Under the pieces are notes generated by a model that was given only the letters and a program-made list of their open reading frames with translations, was not told the DNA's origin and ran no database searches. From Myxococcota bacterium (GTDB taxonomy: Bacteria > Myxococcota_C > UBA6777): 19,024 nt of DNA. Location: the NCBI GenBank assembly GCA_023150835.1, contig JAKLKB010000133.1, forward strand, positions 1 through 19,024, in the 5' to 3' direction. A program made the translations under genes and the position numbers. Every line of letters begins with the position of its first letter. Positions within the stretch are counted from its first letter, which is position 1. Below are positions 9,015 to 15,519 of this stretch, piece after piece.

Positions 9015-9024
9015 CCTTCTCCTC
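9015..9024 (-). promoter_or_regulatory. Ribosome binding site deciding the paralog B start
   Basis: On the minus strand GAGGAGAAGG lies five bases before the ATG at 9011. It supports that start over the upstream ATG at 9230, whose extra 73 residues are Pro/Cys-rich and come before the signal sequence. Confidence 0.75.
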
Positions 9025-9101
9025 GTGTGTTGTTTGGGTGTTTTGCTTGATCTGTCCCAATGGATAGACGCGACGTTTGGGTCTGTGGGTGATGGGGATT
9101 T

Positions 9102-9130
9102 GTTATACGGCAGCGTGGGTGGATTGTGAA
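9102..9130 (-). promoter_or_regulatory. Candidate sigma70-type promoter for protease B
   Basis: On the minus strand TTCACA (9125-9130; five of six match to TTGACA) is followed after exactly 17 bases by TATAAC (9102-9107; five of six match to TATAAT). It would give a leader of roughly 85 bases before the start at 9011. Confidence 0.6.
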
Positions 9131-9324
9131 GAGGCGAGCAGGGTAAGCAGCAAAGGTCGGTGAATGGGGGTTGCAAGCATTTTTTTTTCTGCCAGTATGA
9201 CGAGGATCGCCGAAGGAAAAGCAAGCGCAAGGGCGATCGATCGAGAGAAGAGGGGTGCTGAAGGATCGCGTTGGAATTGTTGGGGTGTGTGGTTTTTGTG
9301 GATGGAAAGCACGGTAGGTTGTTG

Positions 9325-9924
9325 ATGGTAAAAGAAGAAAAGCTGATCGCGGGGTTGCGTGGAGGCGAAGATTGGGCGTATCGGGAGGTTCTCCAACACT
9401 ACGGGCCTTTGCTGATGGGGTACGCGAAGCGCCTTGTGGGAGATCGCGATGAAGCAGAAGAAGTGGTGCAAGAGACGGTGGTTGCGATCTTACAACACAT
9501 CGAGCGTTTTGAGGGGCGTTGCAGCATCCGCAGTTGGTTGTTTCGGATCGTGCATCACAAAGCGATCGATCATCTGAGGCGGACTGCGCGTTTTGTAAAG
9601 CCTCCCGAAGAAGATCCTTACGCGGAGGCGTTTGATCGGGGAGGGCATTGGAAAGAGACGCCTGCGGCGTGGGGTCACGATCCCGAAGGTCAAGCAGGCG
9701 CACGTCAGATGTTGCACAAGATCCGAGCGGTGATCGATCAATTGCCAAATAATTACAAAGAGATGATTCTGTTGCGCGAGATTTATCAGATGGATACACA
9801 AGAGATCTGTAATGTTTTGGGGATCACATCCGTCCATGCGCGAGTGCTGCTTCACCGCGCTCGACAAGCATTATATAAGCTCTTGGAAGAAACATATCGG
9901 GGTTCCATAGAGTCGATGGATTGA
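9325..9924 (+). CDS. ECF-family RNA polymerase sigma factor
   Basis: This 199-residue protein has the standard two-domain ECF sigma layout. The sigma2 region covers about residues 5-90 and includes DEAEEVVQETVVAIL and the RSWLFRIVHHKAIDHLRR core-binding and -10-binding segment. A linker follows, then sigma4 (about 130-192) with LPNNYKEMILLREIY and the helix-turn-helix TQEICNVLGITSVHARVLLHRAR. The frame opens at a TTG at 9271, but the ATG at 9325 gives the usual family N-terminus (VKEEKLIAGLRGGE), so it is preferred; its ribosome site is weak. The next gene encodes a zinc anti-sigma-like protein 63 bases downstream, the usual arrangement. The gene is divergent from the protease-TPR pair, which makes those genes candidate targets; this is not shown by sequence. 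Confidence 0.92.
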   Translation: MVKEEKLIAGLRGGEDWAYREVLQHYGPLLMGYAKRLVGDRDEAEEVVQETVVAILQHIERFEGRCSIRSWLFRIVHHKAIDHLRRTARFVKPPEEDPYAEAFDRGGHWKETPAAWGHDPEGQAGARQMLHKIRAVIDQLPNNYKEMILLREIYQMDTQEICNVLGITSVHARVLLHRARQALYKLLEETYRGSIESMD

Positions 9925-9987
9925 CTTATTTTGTGTTTTTTATAGAAAAAATCGTACACGCGACAAGGAGCCGTAGCGAGGAAAAAG

Positions 9988-10296
9988 ATGGATGTGATGC
10001 GTTGTGACGCGATGGTGCGGCGGATCGATCGGATCGTCGACGGTGAGGCGTCTTGGAGTGAAAGACTGGGATTTTACTTTCACATGGCGATATGTTGGAA
10101 GTGTCGGCGTTATCTGCGGCAGTTTCGACAGATGCGGTTGTTGGTGGGGCAGATCCAAGAAGAGATGTTGCCTGAGGACTTTGCTCAAGTGATGGGTCGG
10201 GCGCTTGCTTTGGGTGGGGATCGGTCGGAGCAGGGGCTTGAGGTGGATGATGAAGGTGTGTGGATCGGTCGCCCTGTGTGGATCACGAAGCGTTGA
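9988..10296 (+). CDS. Small zinc-binding anti-sigma-like protein
   Basis: This 102-residue protein carries an N-terminal Cys6 followed by His32-x3-Cys36-x2-Cys39, the pattern of zinc anti-sigma (ZAS) domains. Their usual role is to hold an ECF sigma factor inactive until a redox or envelope signal releases it. No membrane segment is visible, so it would be cytosolic, like redox-sensing RsrA-type proteins. GAGG in GAGGAAAAAG precedes the ATG at good distance. It lies 63 bases after the ECF sigma gene in the same direction, probably one transcript. The acidic C-terminal half has no recognisable domain. The sequence covering its last codons (10288-10303) is repeated downstream at 10429-10444. 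Confidence 0.75.
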   Translation: MDVMRCDAMVRRIDRIVDGEASWSERLGFYFHMAICWKCRRYLRQFRQMRLLVGQIQEEMLPEDFAQVMGRALALGGDRSEQGLEVDDEGVWIGRPVWITKR

Positions 10297-10444
10297 TCGA
10301 AAGCATCGCGGGGTGGGCAGCAACCAGCTCGTTTATCGGCTTTTGCGTCTTATTGAACGTTATTTCAGCCTGTAACGTCGCGGGGTGGGCAGCAACCAGC
10401 TCGTTTATCGGGTGCTGTGTGTATCGAAAAGCGTTGATCGAAAG
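10288..10444. repeat. Nested direct repeats after the anti-sigma gene
   Basis: A 34-base segment beginning TCGCGGGGTGGGCAGC is present identically at 10306-10339 and 10378-10411 (period 72). Outside these, the 16-base AAGCGTTGATCGAAAG occurs at 10288-10303, overlapping the anti-sigma stop codon, and again at 10429-10444. The block fills most of the gap between the convergent anti-sigma and HMA genes. No terminator hairpin with a T-run was seen there. Confidence 0.9.
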
Positions 10445-10480
10445 AGGGGTTTGGAGATCGGGGGTAGGCGGAGTGGTTTG

Positions 10481-11092
10481 TTAGGGGAGGACGCGGTATC
10501 CGGCATCGCGGATGATCTGGGCGAGTTGGGAGGGGTTGGTGAGTTTGGAGTGGAAAGAGACGATGGCTTGGGGAGGATCGAGGGTGACTTGGGTATGGAG
10601 GACGCCTTTGGTTTTTTGGAGGGCTTCGGTGATGCGTGCGACGCAACCGCCACAACTCATGCCAGCGATCTTGAGGGTGACTTTTTGGGTGGATGTTGGT
10701 TGAGGTGGAGTGTGCGGTTTGGGTGGAGTTTTTTCTGTTTGGATCACGCCCTTGTATCCGGCTTTTTCGATGGCTTGGAGCATCTGCTGTGGGGTGACTT
10801 GTTTGGGTGTGTACACGACGATCGCACGCTGTGGTTCGAGGGTGACATCTGCTTTTTGAACGCCCGGGAGGGATTGCAGGGCACGCGTGATGCTTTCGAC
10901 ACAGCCTCCGCAGTGTAGCCCCGAGAGGTCGAGGGTGATCTGTTGGGTGTGCGTGGGGGGAGTGTGTGGTTTGGGGGAAGCGATGGAAAGAGAGGAAAGG
11001 CCGGATGGAAGGGCCGCAGCGATCAGGAGTAGGGCCAACAAGACAGGTGCGAATGCGGCGAGGCGGATGCTGGGTGGGGTGGATGGCTTCAT
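10481..11092 (-). CDS. Membrane-anchored protein with two heavy-metal-associated domains
   Basis: This 203-residue protein has one N-terminal hydrophobic segment (about residues 11-32), either an anchor or a signal sequence. Two HMA (MerP/CopZ-type) domains follow, joined by a Pro/Thr-rich linker. Domain 1 has GLHCGGC with Cys61 and Cys64; domain 2 has GMSCGGC with Cys147 and Cys150. Both retain the family's Cys-x2-Cys metal site and the AGY near their ends. The likely role is binding and passing a soft metal (copper or mercury) outside the cytoplasm. No metal ATPase or mer/cop gene is visible nearby. The frame extends to 11170, but the ATG at 11092 has GGAG nine bases upstream and starts just before the hydrophobic segment. 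Confidence 0.85.
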   Translation of the reverse strand: MKPSTPPSIRLAAFAPVLLALLLIAAALPSGLSSLSIASPKPHTPPTHTQQITLDLSGLHCGGCVESITRALQSLPGVQKADVTLEPQRAIVVYTPKQVTPQQMLQAIEKAGYKGVIQTEKTPPKPHTPPQPTSTQKVTLKIAGMSCGGCVARITEALQKTKGVLHTQVTLDPPQAIVSFHSKLTNPSQLAQIIRDAGYRVLP

Positions 11093-11139
11093 CAAAAAAT
11101 TCTCCGTATGGGTGAAGGATGTGCCGACGAGTTGGTTTT

Positions 11140-11290
11140 GTTTGGTGGGGCTTTGCCCCACGCCCCACAAGGGAGCGAAGCCCCCTTGACCCCGTATTGA
11201 CGGGACGAACAGAGCTTTTTTTAACCAACGACTTTGTTGCTAGGGCATCTGCGAACGCGGGGTTTTTTCTCTTCCACGTCGTTGCTCTTT
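11140..11290 (+). repeat. ~150-bp dispersed two-hairpin repeat, copy 1
   Basis: The element opens with the hairpin GTGGGGC-TTT-GCCCCAC (11145-11161), followed by a hairpin whose stem is CAAGGG/CCCTTG (11168-11188), then TTGACCCCG. A T-rich run near 11216-11222 and GCGGGGTTTTTTCTC near 11260-11270 follow. The same order occurs on the minus strand at 13660-13822. Boundaries are approximate. The copy starts about 50 bases upstream of the HMA start codon. Confidence 0.8.
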
Positions 11291-11342
11291 ATAGGGGTTA
11301 CGCAGTTGAAGAGGGAAACCGTGAAGAATCAACCCGTTGTAG

Positions 11343-11362
11343 GGGCGGTTCGCGAACCGCCC
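11343..11362. repeat. Perfect 20-base GC palindrome
   Basis: GGGCGGTTCGCGAACCGCCC is a perfect palindrome. It is preceded by GTAG and followed by GCCCAAACATGGGC and a five-T run (11379-11384), which together could act as a weak plus-strand terminator. The GTAGGGGCGG...CCGCCC form is a common type of bacterial intergenic palindrome. Confidence 0.7.
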
Positions 11363-11519
11363 GCGCCCAAACATGGGCCTTTTTCGTATCGAACTGTGTA
11401 AGTCCTATCTTTATTCGGAGCGAAGGAGGCGAGTGGAGCGCGCAAACATCTGAGGTATAGCGAGATCGGCGAGAGTAGGCAAGCGCGGTGGGATGTGGCG
11501 ATTTGTCGCAGGCGTGAAA

Positions 11520-11613
11520 CAAAGCGGGAGGTTGTGCGGTGGAGGGGTGTCATAACAGCGCCTGTATCAAGCCCGCCATGAGGCAAAGCGGGAGGTTGTG
11601 CGGTGGAGGGGTG
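11520..11613. repeat. 30-bp direct repeat, period 64
   Basis: An identical 30-base segment beginning CAAAGCGGGAGGTTG occurs at 11520-11549 and 11584-11613. It lies upstream of the GMC gene, so it could also be a paired regulatory site. Confidence 0.9.
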
Positions 11614-11684
11614 GATTGTGTGGGCTTGTGTCGTGGCGAGGGGAGCGTTAGCATGGCGGGGTGATCAAGATCAAGAAAGACAGT

Positions 11685-11689
11685 GGAGG
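11685..11689 (+). promoter_or_regulatory. Ribosome binding site deciding the GMC start
   Basis: GGAGG lies eight bases before the ATG at 11698. The upstream in-frame GTG at 11683 overlaps this site and is therefore unlikely to be the start. Confidence 0.8.
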
Positions 11690-11697
11690 AAAAGAAG

Positions 11698-13422
11698 ATG
11701 GGAGAATCATTTGACGTCGACTTTGCGGTGGTAGGTTCGGGGTTTGGGGGATCGGTGTCGGCGTTGCGGTTGAGCGAAAAAGGCTACAGCGTGGCGGTGT
11801 TTGAGCAGGGCAAGCGTTTTCGGGCGCAGGACTATGCGGAGACGAATTGGGATGTTCGGCGGTTTTTGTGGTTGCCGCAGGCTGGGTGTATGGGGATTTT
11901 TCGGATGACGTTGTTGTCCGATGTGTTTGTGTTGTCGGGTGCGGGGGTGGGTGGGGGATCGTTGGTGTATGCGAATACCTTGTACGTTCCGCCAGAGTCG
12001 TTTTTTTCAGCGGCGCAGTGGCCGAAAGATATCGATTGGAAGGGCGAGTTGCTGCCGCATTATCGGATGGCGCAGTATATGTTGGGCGTGACGAGGAACA
12101 TTTACGAAGGAGAGGCGGATCGCCTGTTGCAGCAGGCGGCGGAGGAGTTGGGAAAAGGCGACACCTTTGTGAAAACACCTGTGGGTGTGTACTTTGGTCA
12201 TGCGGAAAAGACCGAGCCGGATCCGTATTTTGGAGGGGCAGGGCCGGAGCGGACGGGTTGTAATTTCTGTGGTGGTTGTATGGTGGGATGTCGTTTTGGG
12301 GCGAAGAATACGCTCGACAAGAACTATTTGTACCTTGCGGAAAAGCTTGGGTGTACGATCCATCCCGAGCGAACGGTCTCGGATGTTCGGGCATTGGAAG
12401 GTGGGGGGTATGAGATCGTGCATCGGCGTTCAGGCTCGTGGCTGCGCCGAGATGTCAAAGTGACACGTGCGCGCAATGTGGTCCTTTCTGCGGGGGTGTT
12501 GGGTACGGTCAAGCTTTTGTTTGAAGCGCGAGAGCGAGGTTCTTTGCCGAAGGTGTCGCCGTTTCTTGGGGAGCAGGTTCGTACAAACAGCGAAGCGATC
12601 TTGGGAGTGAGCGATACTCGCGAAGGCATCGATCACAGCAAGGGGATCGCGATCACGTCTTCGGTGCATGTCGATGATCATACGCATATCGAAGTGGTGC
12701 GTTATAGTAAAGGCAGCGATCTGATCGGTCGGATCGCGACGTTGATGACGGATGGAGGGCCGGGGCGATGGCGTCCTTGGGAGTGGGTGAAGACGGCAGC
12801 AAGCCACCCGCGCAAGTTTTTGTCGACGTTGTGGCCCTTTGGTTGGGCGCAAAGAACCTTTGTGTTGTTGGTGATGCAAACGCTTGATAACGCGGTGGGT
12901 TTGCGGATGCGCCGTTCGTGGCGGACGTTGTGGGGGCGAGGATTGGATACGGTGATGCCGAAAGACGGAGAAGCGATCCCGACCTACATTCCGCTAGGAA
13001 ACCAAGTCGCTCGCTCGATCGCACACAAAACCAACGGTGTTCCGCTGTCATCGATCCCCGAAGTGCTGCTGAATGTTCCGACAACAGCGCATATCTTGGG
13101 AGGATCGGTGATCGGTGATTCGGCGGCAACGGGGGTGATCGACGCCAATCACGAAGTCTTTGGTCACAAAGGGTTGTATGTATGCGATGGTTCGGCGGTT
13201 CCTGCCAACTTGGGCGTCAATCCGAGCCTGACCATCACCGCGATGACAGAGCGAGCGATGAGCAAGATCCCCGTCAAGGAAGGGGCCACCTATCGGCCCG
13301 CGATCGAACCCGCATGGACAGAGGCGCGAATTGCTGCGATCGAGAAACGGTGGGCGTTCCACCAGAGCCCCAATGTCTACCTCCCCGTCTCCGAACAAGC
13401 CGAACCATCGGAGAATGGATAA
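11698..13422 (+). CDS. GMC-family oxidoreductase, cholesterol-oxidase-like
   Basis: This 574-residue flavoprotein begins with the FAD-binding dinucleotide motif VVGSGFGGS (G13-x-G15-x-G17-G18). The C-terminal signature HILGGS...GLYVCDGSAVPANLGVNPSLTITAMTE holds His465 and Asn508, which correspond by motif to the catalytic His/Asn pair of cholesterol oxidases. A cysteine cluster, Cys188-x2-Cys191-x2-Cys194-x3-Cys198, just before GAKNTLDKNYL, has ferredoxin-like spacing. No signal peptide is visible. The family oxidises an alcohol, often a sterol 3-hydroxyl, with FAD; the real substrate here is unknown. The gene stands alone between repeat-rich spacers, flanked by inverted copies of a ~150-bp repeat. 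Confidence 0.92.
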   Translation: MGESFDVDFAVVGSGFGGSVSALRLSEKGYSVAVFEQGKRFRAQDYAETNWDVRRFLWLPQAGCMGIFRMTLLSDVFVLSGAGVGGGSLVYANTLYVPPESFFSAAQWPKDIDWKGELLPHYRMAQYMLGVTRNIYEGEADRLLQQAAEELGKGDTFVKTPVGVYFGHAEKTEPDPYFGGAGPERTGCNFCGGCMVGCRFGAKNTLDKNYLYLAEKLGCTIHPERTVSDVRALEGGGYEIVHRRSGSWLRRDVKVTRARNVVLSAGVLGTVKLLFEARERGSLPKVSPFLGEQVRTNSEAILGVSDTREGIDHSKGIAITSSVHVDDHTHIEVVRYSKGSDLIGRIATLMTDGGPGRWRPWEWVKTAASHPRKFLSTLWPFGWAQRTFVLLVMQTLDNAVGLRMRRSWRTLWGRGLDTVMPKDGEAIPTYIPLGNQVARSIAHKTNGVPLSSIPEVLLNVPTTAHILGGSVIGDSAATGVIDANHEVFGHKGLYVCDGSAVPANLGVNPSLTITAMTERAMSKIPVKEGATYRPAIEPAWTEARIAAIEKRWAFHQSPNVYLPVSEQAEPSENG

Positions 13423-13427
13423 GGACT

Positions 13428-13572
13428 CGTACGATATCCGAGTGGTATGTACATAGGGGGGCTGCCCCTACATCGTTCGATCACACCATGCACATTCGCC
13501 GCGAAAATGGCGAAAGGCACGGGGGCTGCTCCTATGTCGTTCGATCACACCGCGAGCGGATTTCGTACAAGG
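13428..13572 (+). repeat. Dispersed palindromic element, copy 3, with MITE-like inverted ends
   Basis: The left end, TCGTACGATATCCGAG (from 13428), starts a few bases after the GMC stop codon. The right end, GGATTTCGTACAAG (13559-13572), is an imperfect inverted copy of it. Inside are two direct repeats of 31 bases (13457-13487 and 13521-13551), each beginning GGGGGCTGC and ending TCGATCACACC, with three differences and period 64. The left head matches the copies near 1259, 5366 and 18810. There is no coding capacity. Confidence 0.7.
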
Positions 13573-13659
13573 ACCCAATCGCTGCTTTTGGGGAGAGTTG
13601 ACGGGGCCTCAAGGGGTTGACAACGAGGCCGTTTTGTGCAGAGTGACTTTTTTGGGCAT

Positions 13660-13822
13660 GAAGTCAAAGCAGCGTTGGACGTATTTGACAAAAACCCCCG
13701 TGTTCGGGCTGGTTCGAGCGACAGAGTCGTCTGTTTGAAAAACAGTGAGCGTTTCGCTCAACACGGGGTCAAGGGAGCCGAGCTCCCTTGTGGGGCGTGG
13801 GGTGAAACCCCACCCAGCTATT
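13660..13822 (-). repeat. ~150-bp dispersed two-hairpin repeat, copy 2 (inverted)
   Basis: Read on the minus strand it gives GGTGGGG-TTTCA-CCCCACGCC, then CAAGGGAGCTCGGCTCCCTTG and GACCCCGTGTTG, a T-rich spacer, and ACACGGGGGTTTTTG. This is the same order and largely the same sequence as 11140-11290. Together the two copies form inverted flanks around the GMC gene. Boundaries are approximate. Confidence 0.8.
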
Positions 13823-14051
13823 CCCACAAATCAGTCCGATGTTGTTGGCGTTTTTGTGGGCCGTGATCTTTTGGTGTTTGCGGCGTAAGGTTATCGAGAG
13901 TTGTTGCGAAAAAGTGACGGCAGGTAGCGCGGGTTGCCTTGTGGCGGGGGTTTGCTTGGTGCTGTGTGTTTTTTGATTGGAAGCGATACAGAGGGCGGAT
14001 GGAGCGGGTTGATCCGAAGAGGCAACCGAGGCTCGGAAAGAGGAGGTCTTG

Positions 14052-14345
14052 ATGTTGAAACGATCCCATTCATCATCGCTAGAGCGTATGCGTTGGGGAG
14101 GTGCGGAAGAATGGAGCGCGACGAAGGCGTGTGGGGTGGTGATGTTGTCGCATCACGACAGCGTGTTGTCTTCGGAGGCCGAAGAAGTCGAAGGGGACGG
14201 GCGGACGATGTGGGAGGTGGCAGGTCGGGGAGTGATCCGATCAAGAAATCTGCAATGGTTGTTGACCGAAGAATTCTGGGGACCAGTACTGGGTTGGGAA
14301 GTAGAGAGCAAGCGGCGCGAAGCAGAGGACGGCTCGTTGGTGTGA
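14052..14345 (+). CDS. Small hypothetical protein
   Basis: This would encode 97 residues. The main support is a strong ribosome site, AGGAGG, five bases before the ATG at 14052. The protein is mixed and slightly charged, rich in Glu, Arg and Ser, with no membrane segment or recognised motif. A longer frame overlaps it in another phase (13934-14431) but lacks such a site. It could be a real small gene or a chance frame in a repeat-rich spacer; no family is recognised. Confidence 0.4.
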   Translation: MLKRSHSSSLERMRWGGAEEWSATKACGVVMLSHHDSVLSSEAEEVEGDGRTMWEVAGRGVIRSRNLQWLLTEEFWGPVLGWEVESKRREAEDGSLV

Positions 14346-14384
14346 TCGCGGTGTGCGATACAGAAGGAAGTGGGGGGAGGCATT

Positions 14385-14413
14385 TTGTTTTTAAAAGCGG
14401 GGTGCTTTATATT
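14385..14413 (+). promoter_or_regulatory. Weak candidate promoter upstream of the 314-residue gene
   Basis: TTGTTT (14385-14390) and TATATT (14408-14413) are 17 bases apart. The -10 is good (five of six) and the -35 is poor. It lies about 155 bases before the start at 14575. Confidence 0.3.
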
Positions 14414-14574
14414 GGGGGGCGTGTCAAGTGAACTCCCGACATCTTGGAGGGAGAAACGCGGAAAGTGCGCGACGAAGGGCCAAGGATAGCTTTTTTTTTT
14501 GCGTGGCGTTGGTTTGTTTGGGAAGAAGAAAAACGAGCCATCGTATCGGTTCCGCAGACAACGGGGATGCGTTC

Positions 14575-15519
14575 ATGTCCGTGTATCGGGTGCATTACAA
14601 AGCGATGAAAGCTTTGTTGGGCCAAAGCACCATTCAAACGAGTGAAGGGTGTCCATTTGCGCCGATGTTGCGGGGGCAGATGGAAGATCTGACGATGTAT
14701 CGGGAGGCATTGGAGGGCCAAGGCTTGTTGGTCGGGGGAGGGGGGTTGTGTGAGGAGGCGCGGGAAGCGCTCGAAGTGATCGCACGTCCGACGGATTGTT
14801 TGGCGGTGACCTCTTTTGCGTCGGGGAATCGCCAGCGGGTGACGTATTTTTTGCGGGAGGGTCGTGCGGTGGTGGCGGGATTTGATCACCAAGAGACGTG
14901 CAACTTTTCAAAACCTGTGTTGTATGGGCGTCTTGCAGAGAATTTGGCGCGACAGCTTGCAGGAACAAAGGGTGGTGGAGCGCAGAGACCGTTTCGGATG
15001 AATCCCGCGCTACTGCGAGTGTTTGCGCAGTGGATGGATGAAGGGATGCGCTTACAACCACCGCGTGAGGCAAGCGAGGCGTATCGGCGTTCTGCGTTGA
15101 GCAAGCAGATGATCTTGCGGCAGATTTCGGAGCAGGTGTCGAGCCGCAGCGCGGAAGCGTTGTGTGTGGCGTTGTTGGAGCTTCGGTTGTTGGTGGAAGA
15201 AGGGGCGTTGTGTTGGTTTGGGCCGGAGTTTTCGTTGTGGTACGAGGCTTTGTCTGGGGATGAGCGGGTGGAGTTGCAGTTGCGGGTGTTGCCGTTGCGG
15301 GATCAGGTGATGCCAGAGCGGGGGATGATCTTTGTGGGAGAAGCGGGTCAGCGTTTGATGTTGTGGTCGCAAGGCGAGCGCGAGGTGATCTGGGCTTTTC
15401 GTGCAGAAGAGGTGTTGGCCCAAGCGTTGTTGCGGGATCTGCTGGGCTGTCGGGAGGTTTCGGACAAAGAGATGTTGGAGGGATGGATGTCGAGAGGGGT
15501 GATGTTGGATGTCCTCTGA
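14575..15519 (+). CDS. Hypothetical protein, coupled to the EamA transporter gene
   Basis: This 314-residue soluble-looking protein has no signal peptide or membrane segment, and the family is not recognised. The N-terminal half (MSVYRVHYKAMKALLG..., L-x-V-x2-GGGL, then beta-like V-x-YFLREGRAVVAGFD) and the C-terminal half (LLELRLLVEEGALCW..., then RGMIFVGEAGQRLMLW) look alike in plan, suggesting an internal duplication. The frame extends back to 14428, but the ATG at 14575 is chosen because GGGG lies about nine bases upstream and the extension is Arg/Cys-rich with a poly-Phe stretch. Its end overlaps the EamA start by 11 bases, so the two are probably cotranslated. Confidence 0.75.
   Translation: MSVYRVHYKAMKALLGQSTIQTSEGCPFAPMLRGQMEDLTMYREALEGQGLLVGGGGLCEEAREALEVIARPTDCLAVTSFASGNRQRVTYFLREGRAVVAGFDHQETCNFSKPVLYGRLAENLARQLAGTKGGGAQRPFRMNPALLRVFAQWMDEGMRLQPPREASEAYRRSALSKQMILRQISEQVSSRSAEALCVALLELRLLVEEGALCWFGPEFSLWYEALSGDERVELQLRVLPLRDQVMPERGMIFVGEAGQRLMLWSQGEREVIWAFRAEEVLAQALLRDLLGCREVSDKEMLEGWMSRGVMLDVL

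Larger units (their letters stand above)
9012..9324. other. Divergent intergenic region between protease B and the ECF sigma gene
   Basis: This 313-base gap holds no convincing gene. It contains the protease B ribosome site, a sigma70-like promoter for the minus strand and a 9-10 base T-run around 9180. No clear plus-strand promoter for the sigma gene could be picked by eye. Being shared by divergent genes, it is the obvious place for joint regulation. Confidence 0.6.
11093..11697. other. Repeat-rich intergenic region upstream of the GMC gene
   Basis: This gap of about 605 bases separates the divergent HMA and GMC genes and holds no convincing gene. It contains one copy of the ~150-bp two-hairpin repeat (11140-11290), a 20-base perfect palindrome (11343-11362) and a 30-bp direct repeat (11520/11584). 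The open frame across 11119-11460 follows the repeat and shares its peptide with the other repeat copy, so it is not taken as a gene. Confidence 0.7.
13423..14051. other. Repeat-rich intergenic region downstream of the GMC gene
   Basis: These 629 bases contain a MITE-like element (13428-13572), the reversed copy of the ~150-bp repeat (13660-13822), and about 220 bases (13830-14040) in which nothing recognisable was found. The minus-strand frame at 13609-13827 follows the repeat and is not taken as a gene. Confidence 0.7.

Noticed and set aside
11119-11460. Paired open frames in the two ~150-bp repeats (11119-11460 plus, 13609-13827 minus) giving a similar peptide
   Set aside because: The peptide similarity is explained by DNA-level repeat similarity, including hairpins. 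Neither frame has a good ribosome site or codon use like the neighbouring genes.
13934-14431. 165-codon plus-strand frame overlapping the small hypothetical gene
   Set aside because: It has no good ribosome site, has Gly/Arg/Ser-rich shadow composition, and competes with the frame that has AGGAGG directly before its ATG.
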